Numbered from the stretch's first letter, positions 32,881-44,528 are shown. The stretch: DNA of 64,000 bases from Pyrenochaeta sp. MPI-SDFR-AT-0127 (GCA_020747015.1 JAGTJM010000101.1:1-64000), one strand, 5' to 3'. A program made the numbers and translations. The notes: generated from the letters alone by a model not told the origin.

Positions 32881-34896
32881 ATTGGGGAGTCTTTAGTGAT
32901 GAAAATAGTCTATAGCTTGATCTGGGGCACAATGGGCATTTAATGGGAGCCCATGCGACGGTGTCATCCGGCAGCCGCCTGCAAGGCCACGGTTCTGCTG
33001 GATACAACGCCACAACGATCACGGTGGTTAGACGGATTATGGGTAACAGCAACGCCATTGGGCTTGCCTCACGCCTTCTAAACCCTATGACCCCACTAGT
33101 TGCGAGAGCAAGCCAGGGTCTGCGAGATCATCTCTACTCGATGACAATGCGCTGTCAGTATGTCGAGCGCCACCATTTTCCTGACATGGTGCCTGCGTCA
33201 ATATCAGAGGGATCAATTGGGCTGAAACGCTCCTGTCGAACCAGCGGAGTGAATATTTGAACCTTCATTCGCGCCTAACAGGCTGTGTTCCAGCTGAGAT
33301 CGACAGGCGGTGTGACGACGGGGCCTAGCCTGAGGTCCTCCATTCCTTGGCTAAGTTTGATGAGGGTAACAAAAAGCTCGGTAAGGGGAAGAGGGAATTA
33401 TTTAGAGGACGAAGGACCTTTCAGCATAGACGCGCATTGGCTGCTTTACTAGAAATTTACGAAAGAAAAAAGAGAAGCGGTACCATGTCGAGAAGGCTTG
33501 AACATAGTGGCTTCGCTGATAGGTAGCCTCGAGATCCGGATTTGGTGGTTGTTATGCGCGTGATGTTACGTCCTTCTTTTGGTCGAATGGCCGAGGTCTA
33601 CGGCCACCATCGTAGTTGTAGGTATGAGCAACGACTCCAGAAGGTATCAAATGTAGTAGGAGCATGCGAGATGAAATTTGAAGAGCGTTCTCGTTGTGCA
33701 TGCAGCGCGTCTGATCAGGGTCGTCACTAGAGGAAAGTGTTGGTCTTTTGGAGGGGAGGGGTGGGGTGTGATGGCTGACGCGGGCCGCGCCTTCCCCATG
33801 TCTTCCGCAGGTGCCGAATGGGAGCCTTGTTTTGCCGCTTGAGTGATACCTCTTCTAAACAATAGGATATAAAAGATATCGAGAAGCGAGTTGGAAATAA
33901 AAATTGGGTGGAAGATGATATGAAGAGAAGCTCTTCGCGCAAACACGGTCATGGCCTTATATATGTTGCCCCTCTGACCGGAGCCTGATAGGCTGAGGCG
34001 ATGTTGGGGCTGCCTGATGCAGAATACTTAACCAAGCGGATACACAGAAATGCCTGAGATGGACAGGTGTGACGCGCCATGAGATGTTCCAAGCCCACCA
34101 CGAGTCCGCCCACGAGCCTATCACAGACCGTCACGTCCTTGATCTATGGAGCACAACTTAATCATGGGCTCGAGTGTGAGCTGATGTTAACTAGTGCGCT
34201 CACCTCCACAGCGCATGAAGACGCACTATCAGATCGAGCTAGCCTGATAATGTATGAAGGTGACTCGGACTCGAAGGGCACGAAGCGCTTGAATGTGCAG
34301 CCTCAGCTTTGTATATTCTGCACTACTCGCCAATTTTTGCGAGCTTCTCTTGCGATCTGTCGATCATCCGGTGGCTTCTCTATTCGCTGTATTGCTGACG
34401 ATAATAAAAACATACAGGATACCCTGACTTTACTGTTGAAAAGACAGCTACCGAAAGCTACACACGACTAGAACCTTCTGGTCTATGCTGAGTATTGTCA
34501 CTATTGATTCTATACTCTCAACTTTACAGTAATAACCCAGCTACATATGTTAGGTGAACGTAATGCTTGGTATTCGCATGTGTTTAGCTTCATAACAGCG
34601 TCTAGTAGCATTGCGGCGTCTTCAAGATGATCAATGGTCAGGCGATTGTGGCTCCACTAACGTTACAAGACATGGAAAATCATAGCAGACACCTAATCAC
34701 AACCGTCTAAGATCATCTCGTGGAACAGAGCTTGCAAAGGATGTGGATATTCGCATGGGTGTAGACTGATGAAAAAGAGGGTCAGGACGTCAGTAAAATG
34801 CAATTCTTCCGTCAGCCAAGCTATGTTCAGAGCGGTAAATGTAGGCAGTCGAGTCACTCCTCTAGAGTCATAGCCGCAATCGAGCCATCGCTACAA
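32881..34896. other. Gene-poor stretch, no gene seen
   Basis: About 2 kb between the HET gene and the arabinofuranosidase gene. Frames at 32943-33260 and 34079-34471 have no motif or supporting structure and are treated as chance. Confidence 0.5.
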
Positions 34897-37245
34897 TCAC
34901 GGAGCCAGCTCTCGTTCTGCCTCGCCAGCTTTGGTGACAATAGTGTCCCGCTCCTTGGTGGAATACACCTTGGCGGCGACAAACGAATCTGCGGTGGAGG
35001 TAACCACTTGAACAAAAGCTGCATGCGTAGCAAAAGGTGCCTGATCCCACACCAAGTCAAGGAACGTCGGTCCATCTGTGCCTGGCGATGAGATGCCAGA
35101 AACTGGTATATCGTATTTGGGTAGGCCGTCGTTGCGTTTGCGGTTTGGCACGCCCGTGTTAATTGTGCCAAAGACCACGGCTGGTTCGACACGACGGAAG
35201 TACGTTGACACAGCCTGGGTGTCGCTAATGTAGTACGGTCGCACACTCAAGCTGCCATTGGTGGAGGTAGTGGTGGTGAAGAGCGGGTCGCCAGTCGAAG
35301 TCTTGCTAGTCTGCTTGATGGCGGCTCGCTGGTAGTCACCGTCTCGCTTTAGGTACCGGTAAAGCGACAACTGCCAGTAACTTCCACTTCCACCAGCTGG
35401 ACTGCCTACAGTCTGCAGCAGCACTGGTCCCCACATGATAGCCTGCGTGTCTGGGCGATCTAGCGCACGCTCGGTTCGGATGCTGAAAGGCATTCGTACT
35501 TGAACCACATCGCCCGTTTTCCAGGTCCGGTTCAAAGAAAAGTACGTGCTACGCTGCATGCCCGTGCTTGGCTGAGCCACCCCGTTGACGGTGACGTAGA
35601 AGCCATTGCGAATCCAACCAGGCACGCGTAGCTTGATCTCCAAAGGGCCCTGTCCAGCGGTGACGGTAAAGTTGGCTGTATCGCCCCGTGGGAAGATTGT
35701 CTCCTGCCTGATAGAAAAGCCCTTTTCAACCCAATTCAGCGTAGACGGTACGTACAGATTAACCCAAAGCGCCGACCCATCTGCTGAACGCAGGTAGATC
35801 GTCTCCTGGTACTTGGTGTGACTCTCCATGCCGGTACCACCACAGCAAGTGCCAGTATTGCCATAATCGCGGCTGACGCCTGGGGAGAGGGGCTGAAAGT
35901 AAGTGAACTGGGGGTCAGTGGTGCTGGTTGTGTCAGCGCGTGATCCCGTGATCATGTTGAATAGGCCGCGCTCATAGTGGTCCATATAAGTGGCATTATG
36001 CTCATGCAAGAATAGGTTCCGGGCCAGCTTGAGCGTGTTGTACGTTGTGCAAGTCTCTGCGCCGTTCTGAGCTATGGCATTAGCGATATTGTCCCGATTC
36101 TGGAATAGTTCGGGATTGTCGTTGGCACCAGGAAAGTTGCCCCCGGTGCCGCCACTGGCAAACTCGCGATGCGGCACCACCCAGCCGAAGAAGTTCTTGG
36201 CTGCAGTGAAGTACTCGCGCGCACCACTGTGCTCATATACCCTCAAGTATCCGAGAAATTGGGGCACATGGGTGTTAGCGTGCAGCCGCTCAGCGCGACG
36301 GCGGCCTGGCTTGTTCTGCGGTGTCACCACAAGAATGTCTTGGTCCGCCACCGCTGCACCAAACAAGGATTCGCGGTTGTCGAAGGCTTTGGCAGTTTGC
36401 AGATGTCTGTCATCGCCAGTCAAGGCGTAGATCTCCGGGAACACCTCGTTGGCGCCACCAAACTCGCCAGCGATATATGTGTCCCACATATAATTAAGGT
36501 CAGACCGCGTCAGATTTCCCTGGTAGCCAGGCTGGTTTTTGTCACCCACGGTCAGCGCGAGGTGCGCCCAGTCCGCCATCTTCACTACCACTTGCAGCGC
36601 TTGCGTGTTGTTGGTGTTGTAGTACGCGTCCAACAGCCCACGCATGATTTTGTGCTGCGTGTACCATGCCGCCCATGTGTTGGTATTCGCGTTGCTTCCA
36701 TAGACTGCGAAACGCGGTGGACCAAGACGCAGGACTGAGTCCTCGGGAAGCGCACCTAGATATCCTGGGTGTGTGGGCTTCTTCTGCGCCGTGTACGCTG
36801 CCTGGCACGCAGCCAATTCGCTCACCATCCAGTCGAGCTTGCTTTTGAAGGCCGTCTCGCCCTGTTCAGCATACGCCTGGGACAGCGCCGTCATGTAATG
36901 GCCAGTCCAGTGACCACTGAGGAGCCCGCCATCCTCCCATCCGCCAGGCGGAGAAACCCCGCTGGGGTTGGGTCGGCCAGCTTGGTTGTTGAAAAGGACC
37001 AGAAAGCGTCGTTCGTCGTAGGCCCGCACAAACGCCTTGACTCGATCACGCTTCTCCTGCAGCAAGCCTCCGCCGAGCCGCACTTGGTCGAGGCGGAATG
37101 GTCGCACTGGCGCCGTAGCCCCCGGTCCTAGATCTGCAGCCACATCCGCAAACATGGGGTCATTGTTCCGAGTCACGTGACTGGCGCCATGGCCAACAAT
37201 TGCGGCAATCCCCAAAGCCCGGAGGAGCCGGCGTAAGTTGAACAT
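34897..37245 (-). CDS. GH127-type beta-L-arabinofuranosidase (DUF1680), secreted
   Basis: Predicted retaining beta-L-arabinofuranosidase acting on arabinose-rich plant wall glycans. A single exon of 782 codons starts at ATG 37245; residues 1-22 look like a signal peptide. The zinc/cysteine active site of GH127 is visible: E397 and C399 in GAETCTTYN, and C467-C468 in TCCGGTGMESH, where the first Cys of the pair corresponds to the nucleophile. Other family blocks are GGWEDGGLLSGHWTGHY, WAAWYTQHKIMRGLLDAY, HANTHVPQFLGY and LKLRVPGW-like EIKLRVPGWI. Length fits the family. The gene is intronless and looks markedly more GC-rich than the flanking DNA, and its text resembles actinobacterial members, so old transfer from bacteria is possible. 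Confidence 0.87.
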   Translation of the reverse strand: MFNLRRLLRALGIAAIVGHGASHVTRNNDPMFADVAADLGPGATAPVRPFRLDQVRLGGGLLQEKRDRVKAFVRAYDERRFLVLFNNQAGRPNPSGVSPPGGWEDGGLLSGHWTGHYMTALSQAYAEQGETAFKSKLDWMVSELAACQAAYTAQKKPTHPGYLGALPEDSVLRLGPPRFAVYGSNANTNTWAAWYTQHKIMRGLLDAYYNTNNTQALQVVVKMADWAHLALTVGDKNQPGYQGNLTRSDLNYMWDTYIAGEFGGANEVFPEIYALTGDDRHLQTAKAFDNRESLFGAAVADQDILVVTPQNKPGRRRAERLHANTHVPQFLGYLRVYEHSGAREYFTAAKNFFGWVVPHREFASGGTGGNFPGANDNPELFQNRDNIANAIAQNGAETCTTYNTLKLARNLFLHEHNATYMDHYERGLFNMITGSRADTTSTTDPQFTYFQPLSPGVSRDYGNTGTCCGGTGMESHTKYQETIYLRSADGSALWVNLYVPSTLNWVEKGFSIRQETIFPRGDTANFTVTAGQGPLEIKLRVPGWIRNGFYVTVNGVAQPSTGMQRSTYFSLNRTWKTGDVVQVRMPFSIRTERALDRPDTQAIMWGPVLLQTVGSPAGGSGSYWQLSLYRYLKRDGDYQRAAIKQTSKTSTGDPLFTTTTSTNGSLSVRPYYISDTQAVSTYFRRVEPAVVFGTINTGVPNRKRNDGLPKYDIPVSGISSPGTDGPTFLDLVWDQAPFATHAAFVQVVTSTADSFVAAKVYSTKERDTIVTKAGEAERELAP

Positions 37246-38401
37246 AACCTCGTTAAGACAGGTCAGGGCAGGTCAACAAAGAACATGCGTTGGAGCGACC
37301 GTGTGGGAACAAAAAGAGTCTTGGGGCATCCAAGTACCCACCCCTCAAGCTCTTCTTATGCCACCCATGAAAGCGCGTGAGGGGTCTCGTACAGGAGTGT
37401 TCGCCAGTGCAAAACCTTTGCCGATCGTTTGGTGCGAATTCTGACTAGCACTCCCATATAGGAAGTTCGATAATACGGATTAGCTGTGTATGGTTTCCAC
37501 AAATGAGAACACCAGCATACATTTCACAACGATATCCATTTAATAACAGGCGGATCTTGGACTGGCTGGGGCCACTCATCCCAGCCATTTATGGTTCGAC
37601 CTTACAACGTCATGTAGTATTATGATAGATGATCAATACATGACCCACACTCTAGCCATTTACTTCTTAGTCGGCCTCAGATCTCCCGAGAAACACGAAG
37701 CGCGAGCAATCATGATGGACACGACACAACGTGCTAACAAGATCGTGTCCGGCAAATCTATCCCCCGGGAACGTTTACAGTGCCACCTCCCAATGAGTAA
37801 TTGATTGCACTTCTTTGTTGTATCTTCGCCGACGGCCGAGATATAGCCCGACTAATTCGGTGGAACTTGATAGAGCAGGGCCGATTCTTTTTGGTCCGAT
37901 GTAGATTATCCTCGGTGGACTTATGGCCTCCTGTAAAACGGCCTCTTCACCCTCTACCATATGGTATCATTACTGTCCGTGTTGCGCCCCCGGTTGGCCC
38001 TGGGAACTGTCTTCTAGGATTCAAATTGTTCTTGAAAACTTTGACCTTTGACCCTCAGCACCTTCCAGTTCTCCATGCCGGATATGCCTCTCCGCACGTG
38101 TAGCTTGATCCAGTCAATGTGAAATGATTTGCCAGATGCCTTATCGCGGGAGTCAGTCAAGACGAGAGTATCCGTATCGACCAGTGCGGCTAAGCTTATT
38201 AGATAATACGTGATCGATGGTATTGACAGTGAGATCCGGCTGTCGAACTCTATGAGTTTCACAGGAACTACATAGTCTGATGCATCTTCTCTGCATCCCC
38301 TATCACGGACGAAATTTTGGCATGTTAGTTCGATTCCACTCCTTAGCTAACCGCATATAATATCGTCAGCTAAGTACGTTGACCGATTCAATGTACCAAG
38401 G
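37246..38401. other. Intergenic stretch, no gene seen
   Basis: Upstream region of the arabinofuranosidase gene and 3' flank of the UstYa-like gene. A minus frame at 38014-38262 begins with GTG and has no motif. No clear control sites were found. Confidence 0.5.
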
Positions 38402-39374
38402 TCATGAGCGTTCGTGATCTTCCTTGCCGACGTCCTTGGTGAAAGGGTCTTTGTGACCCCATCGATCGAAGTATCTTGTCATTACACCGGTGTATTGGCT
38501 TCCACTTGGACAATATGCGAACTCTTCCAGAGAGTTTGGGACTGTTCTGTATTCATCGATCATCTTAAAGCACGACTGCCTTTCCGGCTCCTGGGTCCAC
38601 CTGACTAAAGCGTCCCAGTCTTTACATTTGCGTGGCTGGCCATCTCCTATTTTATGCCGCTGGCTTATGGTTGGCATGGGTGTGTCATCTGCAAAGCACA
38701 TGATGTCTTGTCGAAGTGTGTCAAGACAATGGTCGATATGTCTCGGAGAAATCAAAGGTTTGGAGTCTGGAGAGGCTTCCAGGGCATCAAAGTAAGCTCT
38801 GCGTATGTTTTTCTGCGTCGTTTAGCCCATGTCGATAGCGCAACCCCTCCATGATAACTTACCAGGCAGTGGATGTGATGGAACGCTTTTACATGGAACA
38901 ATCCTTTTGATTGGTCCCAAGGGAATGGGATAGATGCCTTGAGGTTGTGACTGTCGGTATATTCCTGGTCCAGAGCCACGACTATGGGACTGGAGTCCAA
39001 TTGTTCCCACAGGGCGTCTGAGATGGTGCGATTCTCATGCATGTAGTCGGTGTAGACTTGATAAGGCACAACTTTGTCATGATTGAGCCCGGCTATGAGG
39101 TCATTGGTTAGCAGTAGTTTGTACAACCAAACCTATCAATAGACTTACTGTATTCCGATATGCAGTGACCTTTCTGCATGCGTAAGGTCTTGATATATCC
39201 TACTAGGACAACGTTGGATGCAAGAGATACCACCAGAAGGGATATGATCGCAGCCAGGACATGCCGTTTCGGGTTTTTGCTTGTCTGAAGCGGGTAGTTA
39301 AAGTGAAGATCTTTTTCAGACTCCACACTCTCATCTAGCAGCAATCGCTCTTCTTGATGATCGTAGTCGCTCAT
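38402..39374 (-). CDS. UstYa-family oxidase (DUF3328)
   Basis: Membrane-anchored protein of the UstYa family, whose members carry out oxidative cyclisation of fungal RiPPs and other oxidative steps in secondary metabolism. Three exons: 39149-39374, 38863-39092 and 38402-38812; introns of 56 and 50 bp both have GTAAGT donors and good branch sites (GCTAACC, GGCTAAAC), giving 288 residues. One membrane helix lies at about 38-61 after a short acidic cytoplasmic tail. Both HxxHC motifs of the family are present: H147-HI-H150-C151 and H177-ID-H180-C181, the second continuing as LDTLRQDIMCFADDTP. The correct frame after intron 2 joins HHIHCL to KNIRRAYFDALEASP. It is followed at 40063 by a divergently read small secreted peptide gene. 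Confidence 0.88.
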
Positions 39375-40062
39375 GATGTGATACACCCGGCAGCTGTTGG
39401 GCGGAGGAAACGTCAGACAGAACGGCCTTCGCGCAGGAGGGATGACAGTGGTCGCTCTCCGCGCAATTGCGCTATCATTTAATCTCGAGCACGGACGCGG
39501 GACGCCTTGCATGGTAGCGTACATGGATCTAGGCAGTTGCGTTCATACCACATGCCTGATGCGGCTATCTATCCAGTTCTGGCAATTAATCCGTGGATAA
39601 TACCTCTGGAAGGATCGAGTGTGCTGCACTAGTTCATATAGCCCAGCCGTTGCCGTGTTGGTGCTTAGCATGCATAACCAATCAGGTCTGGCGAAGGAAT
39701 ACCCATGTCAGCATCCTGCTACGGATCTGCCACCTGTCCGAGCCGGTTTTCTTGATACAGAGACATGCCGTCCGGTTGGCGTTTGCGCCCCGCGCCCAAT
39801 GACGGATAACAAACAGTTCATCTGAGATCCACTTAATTGCGGAGTCCAGTGTACCTTTAAGGAGGGTGGTTCCGGCTCAGAGGAACAGGACTTACAGATA
39901 ACGCTGTGCAACCTTATGTACACGACAGCTCAATCCCTGAAGTGATAGACATTTCATCCCACATCAGGTCTCAGTCTACGGCCTTTGCAGTAAGTGAGTA
40001 GAGGTCGTGACGTGTTGCCTGCGCTAAACAAGTCGGACAGTTTCAACCCCATCACATACATC
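39375..40062. other. Divergent intergenic region between UstYa-like gene and peptide gene
   Basis: About 690 bp between two start codons that point apart, a layout that permits shared control. No TATA box or known cluster-regulator site was recognised. Confidence 0.4.
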
Positions 40063-40283
40063 ATGAAGAGCTCAGTGATCACAAGTCTGGTGGTGCTCCT
40101 TCTCGGAAGCTTTGCTGCTGCCGCTCCAACCGGTTCGTGCCTTATATTCTACTGACTTGCTACAAATCTGACAGAACAGGCACTGTTGACATCCAGTTGA
40201 ACGACCCGGAGGTTTTGAATGCACGTACAACCTCGGAAACCGACATTCAGGAATTAGTGGATCCAGCAGTCCTGAATGCCTGA
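40063..40283 (+). CDS. Small secreted peptide with internal repeat (candidate RiPP precursor)
   Basis: Two short exons, 40063-40132 and 40180-40283, joined by a 47-bp intron (donor GTTCGT, branch TACTGAC, acceptor AACAG, phase 1), encode 57 residues. Residues 1-21 form a clear signal peptide ending in AAAA. The mature part has an imperfect repeat: DIQLNDPEVLNA (27-38) and DIQELVDPAVLNA (45-57), separated by RTTSET. Secretion signal, short repeated units and the neighbouring UstYa-like gene recall dikaritin precursors. But there are no Kex2 KR/RR sites and no Tyr or Phe in the repeats, and only two copies. The acceptor at 40179 is chosen because the other (40174) leads at once to a stop. It is also possible that this is an unrelated small protein or a decayed precursor. 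Confidence 0.5.
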
Positions 40284-40869
40284 GGGTCGTGACGATGCAT
40301 CTGTGAGAGATCGGGGCGCAGGGCCTGAGGAAGCGCATGTGATCTAGAAGCGGTAGATGGTAGCGTTTGCAGGCGTCTCAGATGATCTGTCGGTACTTCG
40401 GGTTTGCGGAATGACGCGGGGTCTTTGGAGAGCTTCCTCTTTTGATTTCCTTCCATACAAGTGGCAATTCGAACTCTTATTCTACATTAGTGCGAATGCT
40501 GTGACAAGTTTGGCCCCCAAATGCGGACATGTCATGTAGAATAGCGCAGACCATGGTTGCATCTGATGCGCGTAACACTGCCCTTCAAATCCCCAAGATG
40601 GTTTAGGATGCTGCTTTTGTCGCGCGAATAGGCGGCGGCGGTGCCGGGCTTTGATTAATCAAATGTTGGACTTGGGAACAGGGGGGTAGACTGGGATCAG
40701 GCGGCATTTGGTAAGCACTGCGCTATTTGGGCAACGGGTGGGCCATGGATTTTAGGTGCCAGACGTGCTGGTTGATCGGGGCCATGCTGCTCCACCGTTG
40801 CTATAACTCTTTGTAGACCATCTCGAACGCTTACATGTCCTCGTTATTTCGTTCCTAGACGTAGCCAAA
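40284..40869. other. Intergenic stretch, no gene seen
   Basis: 3' flank of the peptide gene and promoter of the rhodopsin-domain gene. The frame at 40357-40539 has no motif. Confidence 0.45.
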
Positions 40870-42130
40870 ATGACTCATGGAGTCACTGCTCCTTCTCCTG
40901 GGGCTGTCTTTGCATGCGCCATCGCTTTCCCCATTGTTTGTACGATTGCGGTAGGGACGAAATTTCAATCTAGAAGGGCATCCAAATCACAGTTAGTGAT
41001 TGATGACTGGCTCACACTGCCTGCTCTGGTAAGTTTTTGAATACTGGTTCGAATAATAGCTAACATTTATCAAGGTGTCCGTAATTGCGATGGGTATCGC
41101 GCTCGTAATTGGGGTTGCCTGTAAAGGCTTGGGTTATGCGACTCCGCAACCTCCTGCCTCCAACGAAAACCTCACTTTCATTGCTCCGCAAACAATCCTG
41201 ACGCGAAAGGTTCGAATCACAAACTGCACTCCCTGCGCCATTTGTTTACAGTAACAGGTTGAGTATGCGGTGGAATTATTGCAATTCCCGGCTCTTACAT
41301 GTACGAAACTGAGCCTATTATTCTTTTACAAAAGGATTTTCTGTACACCTTGGAGACGACTCCTGAGGGCAGTATTCTCAGTTCTGATCGCGATCTGCAT
41401 TCTCTGGGGACTCGGATTCTTGTCCTCGATGGCTTTGATATGTGGGAGACATGTCCCCGCATTCTGGGGCCCTGTGAAAGAATTGAAGACTCATTGCCCC
41501 GGACTCCACGACCAAGAGATATGGCTGGTATGCACAGATCTAGTTATCGATGTGCTTATCTTTCTGGTTCCGATACCACTGGTCGTCCGGTTAGAGATGG
41601 CATTTGTTAGAAAGGTAGCCGTCATGGTGATCTTTCTTTTCGCGATCATGTAGGTTCACCTCGCGCCAAAGAAAATAGTATATTGGCTAATAGATTATAG
41701 CACTGTTGCAGCATCACTAACTAGGATGATCATTTTCCTACGAGCTATCTCGTCTCTCAAAGAAAAGTACAATTCGAGTGGGCATGATAACCGTGAGTAA
41801 ACATGAGCTCAACGCAAATGACACATAGTAACCCTCGATACAGTAATCATCACCGCGGGCCTCTACTGGACTATGTTTGAGGCGGGAATGGGCCTAATCG
41901 TCGTGTGTCTGCCATCTCACTACATGCTTGCGCAAACAATGTGGAAATCGTGGTTCTCGAAAGACATGGAAGAAGTTGATGTGAACGAGTATATAACCTC
42001 CAATCGCGAAAGCGAGCAGCAGCGACCTGAGGTATCAGAGTCCCAGAGGCGGCTGGAGGACGCAGCAAAGAGAGGATTGTTCCTCACGAGAGCAGACACC
42101 GAAACCACCACATCAAGTACGTATTCATAG
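40870..42130 (+). CDS. Fungal rhodopsin-domain (PTH11-like) integral membrane protein
   Basis: Seven-helix membrane protein of the large Pezizomycotina rhodopsin-domain family, often called PTH11-like; ligand unknown. Five exons: 40870-41028, 41075-41209, 41258-41649, 41701-41792 and 41844-42130, 354 residues, every junction phase-consistent. Family text includes DDWLTLPALV, KGLGYATPQ, LLQFPALTCTKLSLLFFYKRIF, LVCTDLVIDVLIFLVPIPLV and a split VAASLTRMIIFLRAI / AGLYWTMFEAGMGLIVVCLPS. The 60-residue C-terminal tail is hydrophilic and Glu/Arg-rich. Such genes are common beside secondary-metabolite and effector loci and may act as receptors, but nothing in the sequence shows a ligand. Confidence 0.82.
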
Positions 42131-42738
42131 CAGTAAAACATACCTTACTAAAAGGTTCAATGATAATGTAAAATTCTCCATGATGCGATACCTAATGGTT
42201 CGGTTCTCTTTACGTTATGCTTTCAACATTGATCTGAGACGTACTTCTGCTTCCATGGCGCCGCGCGGCACAAAAACATCCGCGCGATGCAATCAGGTGC
42301 GATCATCAGGCTGACCGGGCGAACCCAGTCCGGAGGATCTAGCGCTCCAGGGGTTGCGAGTCAGCCTATGCGCTGACCACACCTCCATGCTTATTACCCC
42401 GGACTTTGCTGGGGCTTTGAAAACGATGTTGCATTTACATGCATCTAAGGATTCTGTTTTGACCAATCATGGCGCAGCAGCATGGTGCAGGGAGTCGGTG
42501 CGGTTCGGCTGTGCCGTTGCCTGCAACTAGACTAGGGTTGAACTACCCTGTTGTGGCAGGTAGCTTGAACTTTGCATCATTACGGATGAAACTACTACTT
42601 AATTAGTCGATTGCGCAAGGATGAAATAAATTAGCTTGCGTAAAGGCGGCTGCGGCGTTGTTCGACCGTTATTTTAGCGGACCGGGCCATCAATCTATCC
42701 CTCTGACTTGATTGCCAATCGTGGCAGGTATCCGCAAC
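42131..42738. other. Intergenic region before the MFS gene
   Basis: About 600 bp without a gene. A moderately GC-rich segment at 42250-42400 is followed by AT-rich promoter-like DNA. No specific site could be assigned. Confidence 0.45.
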
Positions 42739-44528
42739 ATGTCAAATGAGCGCAGATATCAACATGCCAAGGACTATTCCTGTAGAGAGAAGTGCAGTCT
42801 TCTAGACAAGTCTGACTGCTCCCCAGTTTTGGCATCTCACCACAGTTGGAGAGCGCAACCAACGTGGCTCAAAATGAACGTCGAAGTGGCTGCTGACGAC
42901 GAGAGGCCGGACTTCGAAAAAGGCCACACTCGAGTATATGAGAGCAGCCTCAGCAACTGTTCCGCCGTCAGTGTTGTCGATTTCGATGGAGTGGACGACC
43001 CTGCCGATCCTTTGAACTGGTCGCCGACGTACAAATGGAGTCTGGTCACTCTGATATCTTTCTTGAGTCTCATCGTGTGAGTAGAAGTACATCTCAGCAT
43101 TGGCTTTACTGACGTGTCCTTAGAAACCTGTCAATCCTCATGTGTGCTCCCGCAACGTCCTATATACTCCAAGAGTTCAACTCCACGAATAAGTTCCATG
43201 CGACACTTCTAGTCTCAATATGGGAACTAGGTGAAGTCGTCGGACCCTTTCTAGTTGGACCTCTTTCAGAAATATATGGCAGACTTCCTGTGTATCACAG
43301 GTAGGGTTATCCGAATCTATACTTGGGTTGACACTAATGTATACGTACAGCTTCAATGTCATGTTTATTCTCTTTGCTGTGGGAGCGGCGAACAGTCAAA
43401 ACATGGAGACGCTTATCGCTATGAGATTTTTTCTAGGCCTCTCAGTCGCATCGTCGGTCATCAACCCATGCATCGTCGGCGATATCTTTCGAAAAGAGGA
43501 GCGTGGAAAAGCCCTGGGTTATATGGGCATGATCCCGTTCATCGCACCAGTACTTGGTCCTACAATCGGCGGCCTGATATCCAACGCGAAGGGATGGCGA
43601 TGGACGTTCTGGATGATCGTTATCATTGCTTCACCACTTCAGCTGCTTTTCTTTATCATTTACAGAGAGTCATACAGGGTCACGATCCTGCAGAGAAAGG
43701 CAGAACGGCTCCGTAAAAAGAGTGGAAACACGGAATACAGGTCGAAATACGAGAGTAAAAAGCCACCAGCGGTCATCCTCAAAGAAGCCATATTCCGCCC
43801 CATGGAGCTACTTCTCAGATCTAGAGTGGTTCTGTTGGTGGGTATATCCAGTGCCTTGAACATGAGTCTGGTATACGTCGTCATAACATCACTAAGCACG
43901 ATATATGACGAAATATATCACATTCGGAAAGATTTACTTGGTCTCACATTCGTCGGACTAGGTGAGATTTGCTCTTTGACTTCTGGACTTGTCATCAGAT
44001 AGACTAACATTCACCATAGGATTCGGTATGATCGTGGGGGTCCAAGCCAGCGGTCAATTCCTCGATCGATACCTCAAGAAGCAGATCAAAGCCGGGATAC
44101 CGAAACCGGAGCACCGAATCCCGCCCATGATATTAGGCAGCATACTTGTACCTTTAGGATTACTGGTATTTGGGTGGACGGTTTACGCACGAGCACATTG
44201 GGCTGTTCCCATTGTCCTCTCCACCCTTGTTGGTTTCGGCTTCGTTGCAAACTGCATTTCCGCCTGGAGTTATCTGGTTGAGGCGTTCAGCATTCACTCA
44301 GCGTCGGCTACTGCGGGGAATATCATCCTTCGCAATGCAGCTTCAGCTGCTTTGCCTCTTGCAGGGCCCGCGTTGATCAGCAAGATGGGAATTGGCTGGG
44401 CTTACACAGTTCTTGCGATTATCGGGGCTCTTGCTATTCCCGTGTCACTGATTTTGTGGTATCAGGGGGACCAGTTACGGAAGCGAGGTATGTGCAATGA
44501 CCTGAAAATCCATGCAACGATCCACTGA
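42739..44528 (+). CDS. MFS transporter, DHA1-like multidrug/metabolite exporter
   Basis: Twelve-helix major facilitator, probably a proton antiporter. Four exons: 42739-43076, 43124-43300, 43351-43961 and 44020-44528, 544 residues. Introns are short with donors GTGAGT, GTAGGG and GTGAGA, and acceptors TTAG, ACAG and ATAG. The N-terminus has the DxDGxDDPADPLNW block of this group before helix 1. Signatures are ELGEVVGPFLVGPLSEIYGR (loop 2-3), CIVGDIFRKEERGKALGYMGMIPFIAPVLGPTIGG (the antiporter motif C region) and WRWTFWM. ATG 42739 is the first in frame; a later Met at WLKMNVEV is an alternative. A late donor (GTATGT near 44489) could replace the last dozen residues. Its place beside the UstYa-like and peptide genes fits product export, by inference. 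Confidence 0.88.

Noticed and set aside
36074..37131. Several plus-strand frames over 100 codons opposite the GH127-type gene
   Set aside because: GC-rich coding DNA produces long antisense frames by chance; the minus frame has the full set of catalytic motifs.
40141..40179. Unspliced reading of the small peptide gene as a truncated signal peptide
   Set aside because: It stops soon after the signal sequence, while a 47-bp intron with a TACTGAC branch restores a frame with a clear repeat; kept at moderate confidence.
41205..41225. GGTTCGAATC string resembling a tRNA T-arm
   Set aside because: The flanking bases do not pair into a T stem, no anticodon or acceptor stem is found, and the site is the start of an intron in the rhodopsin-domain gene.
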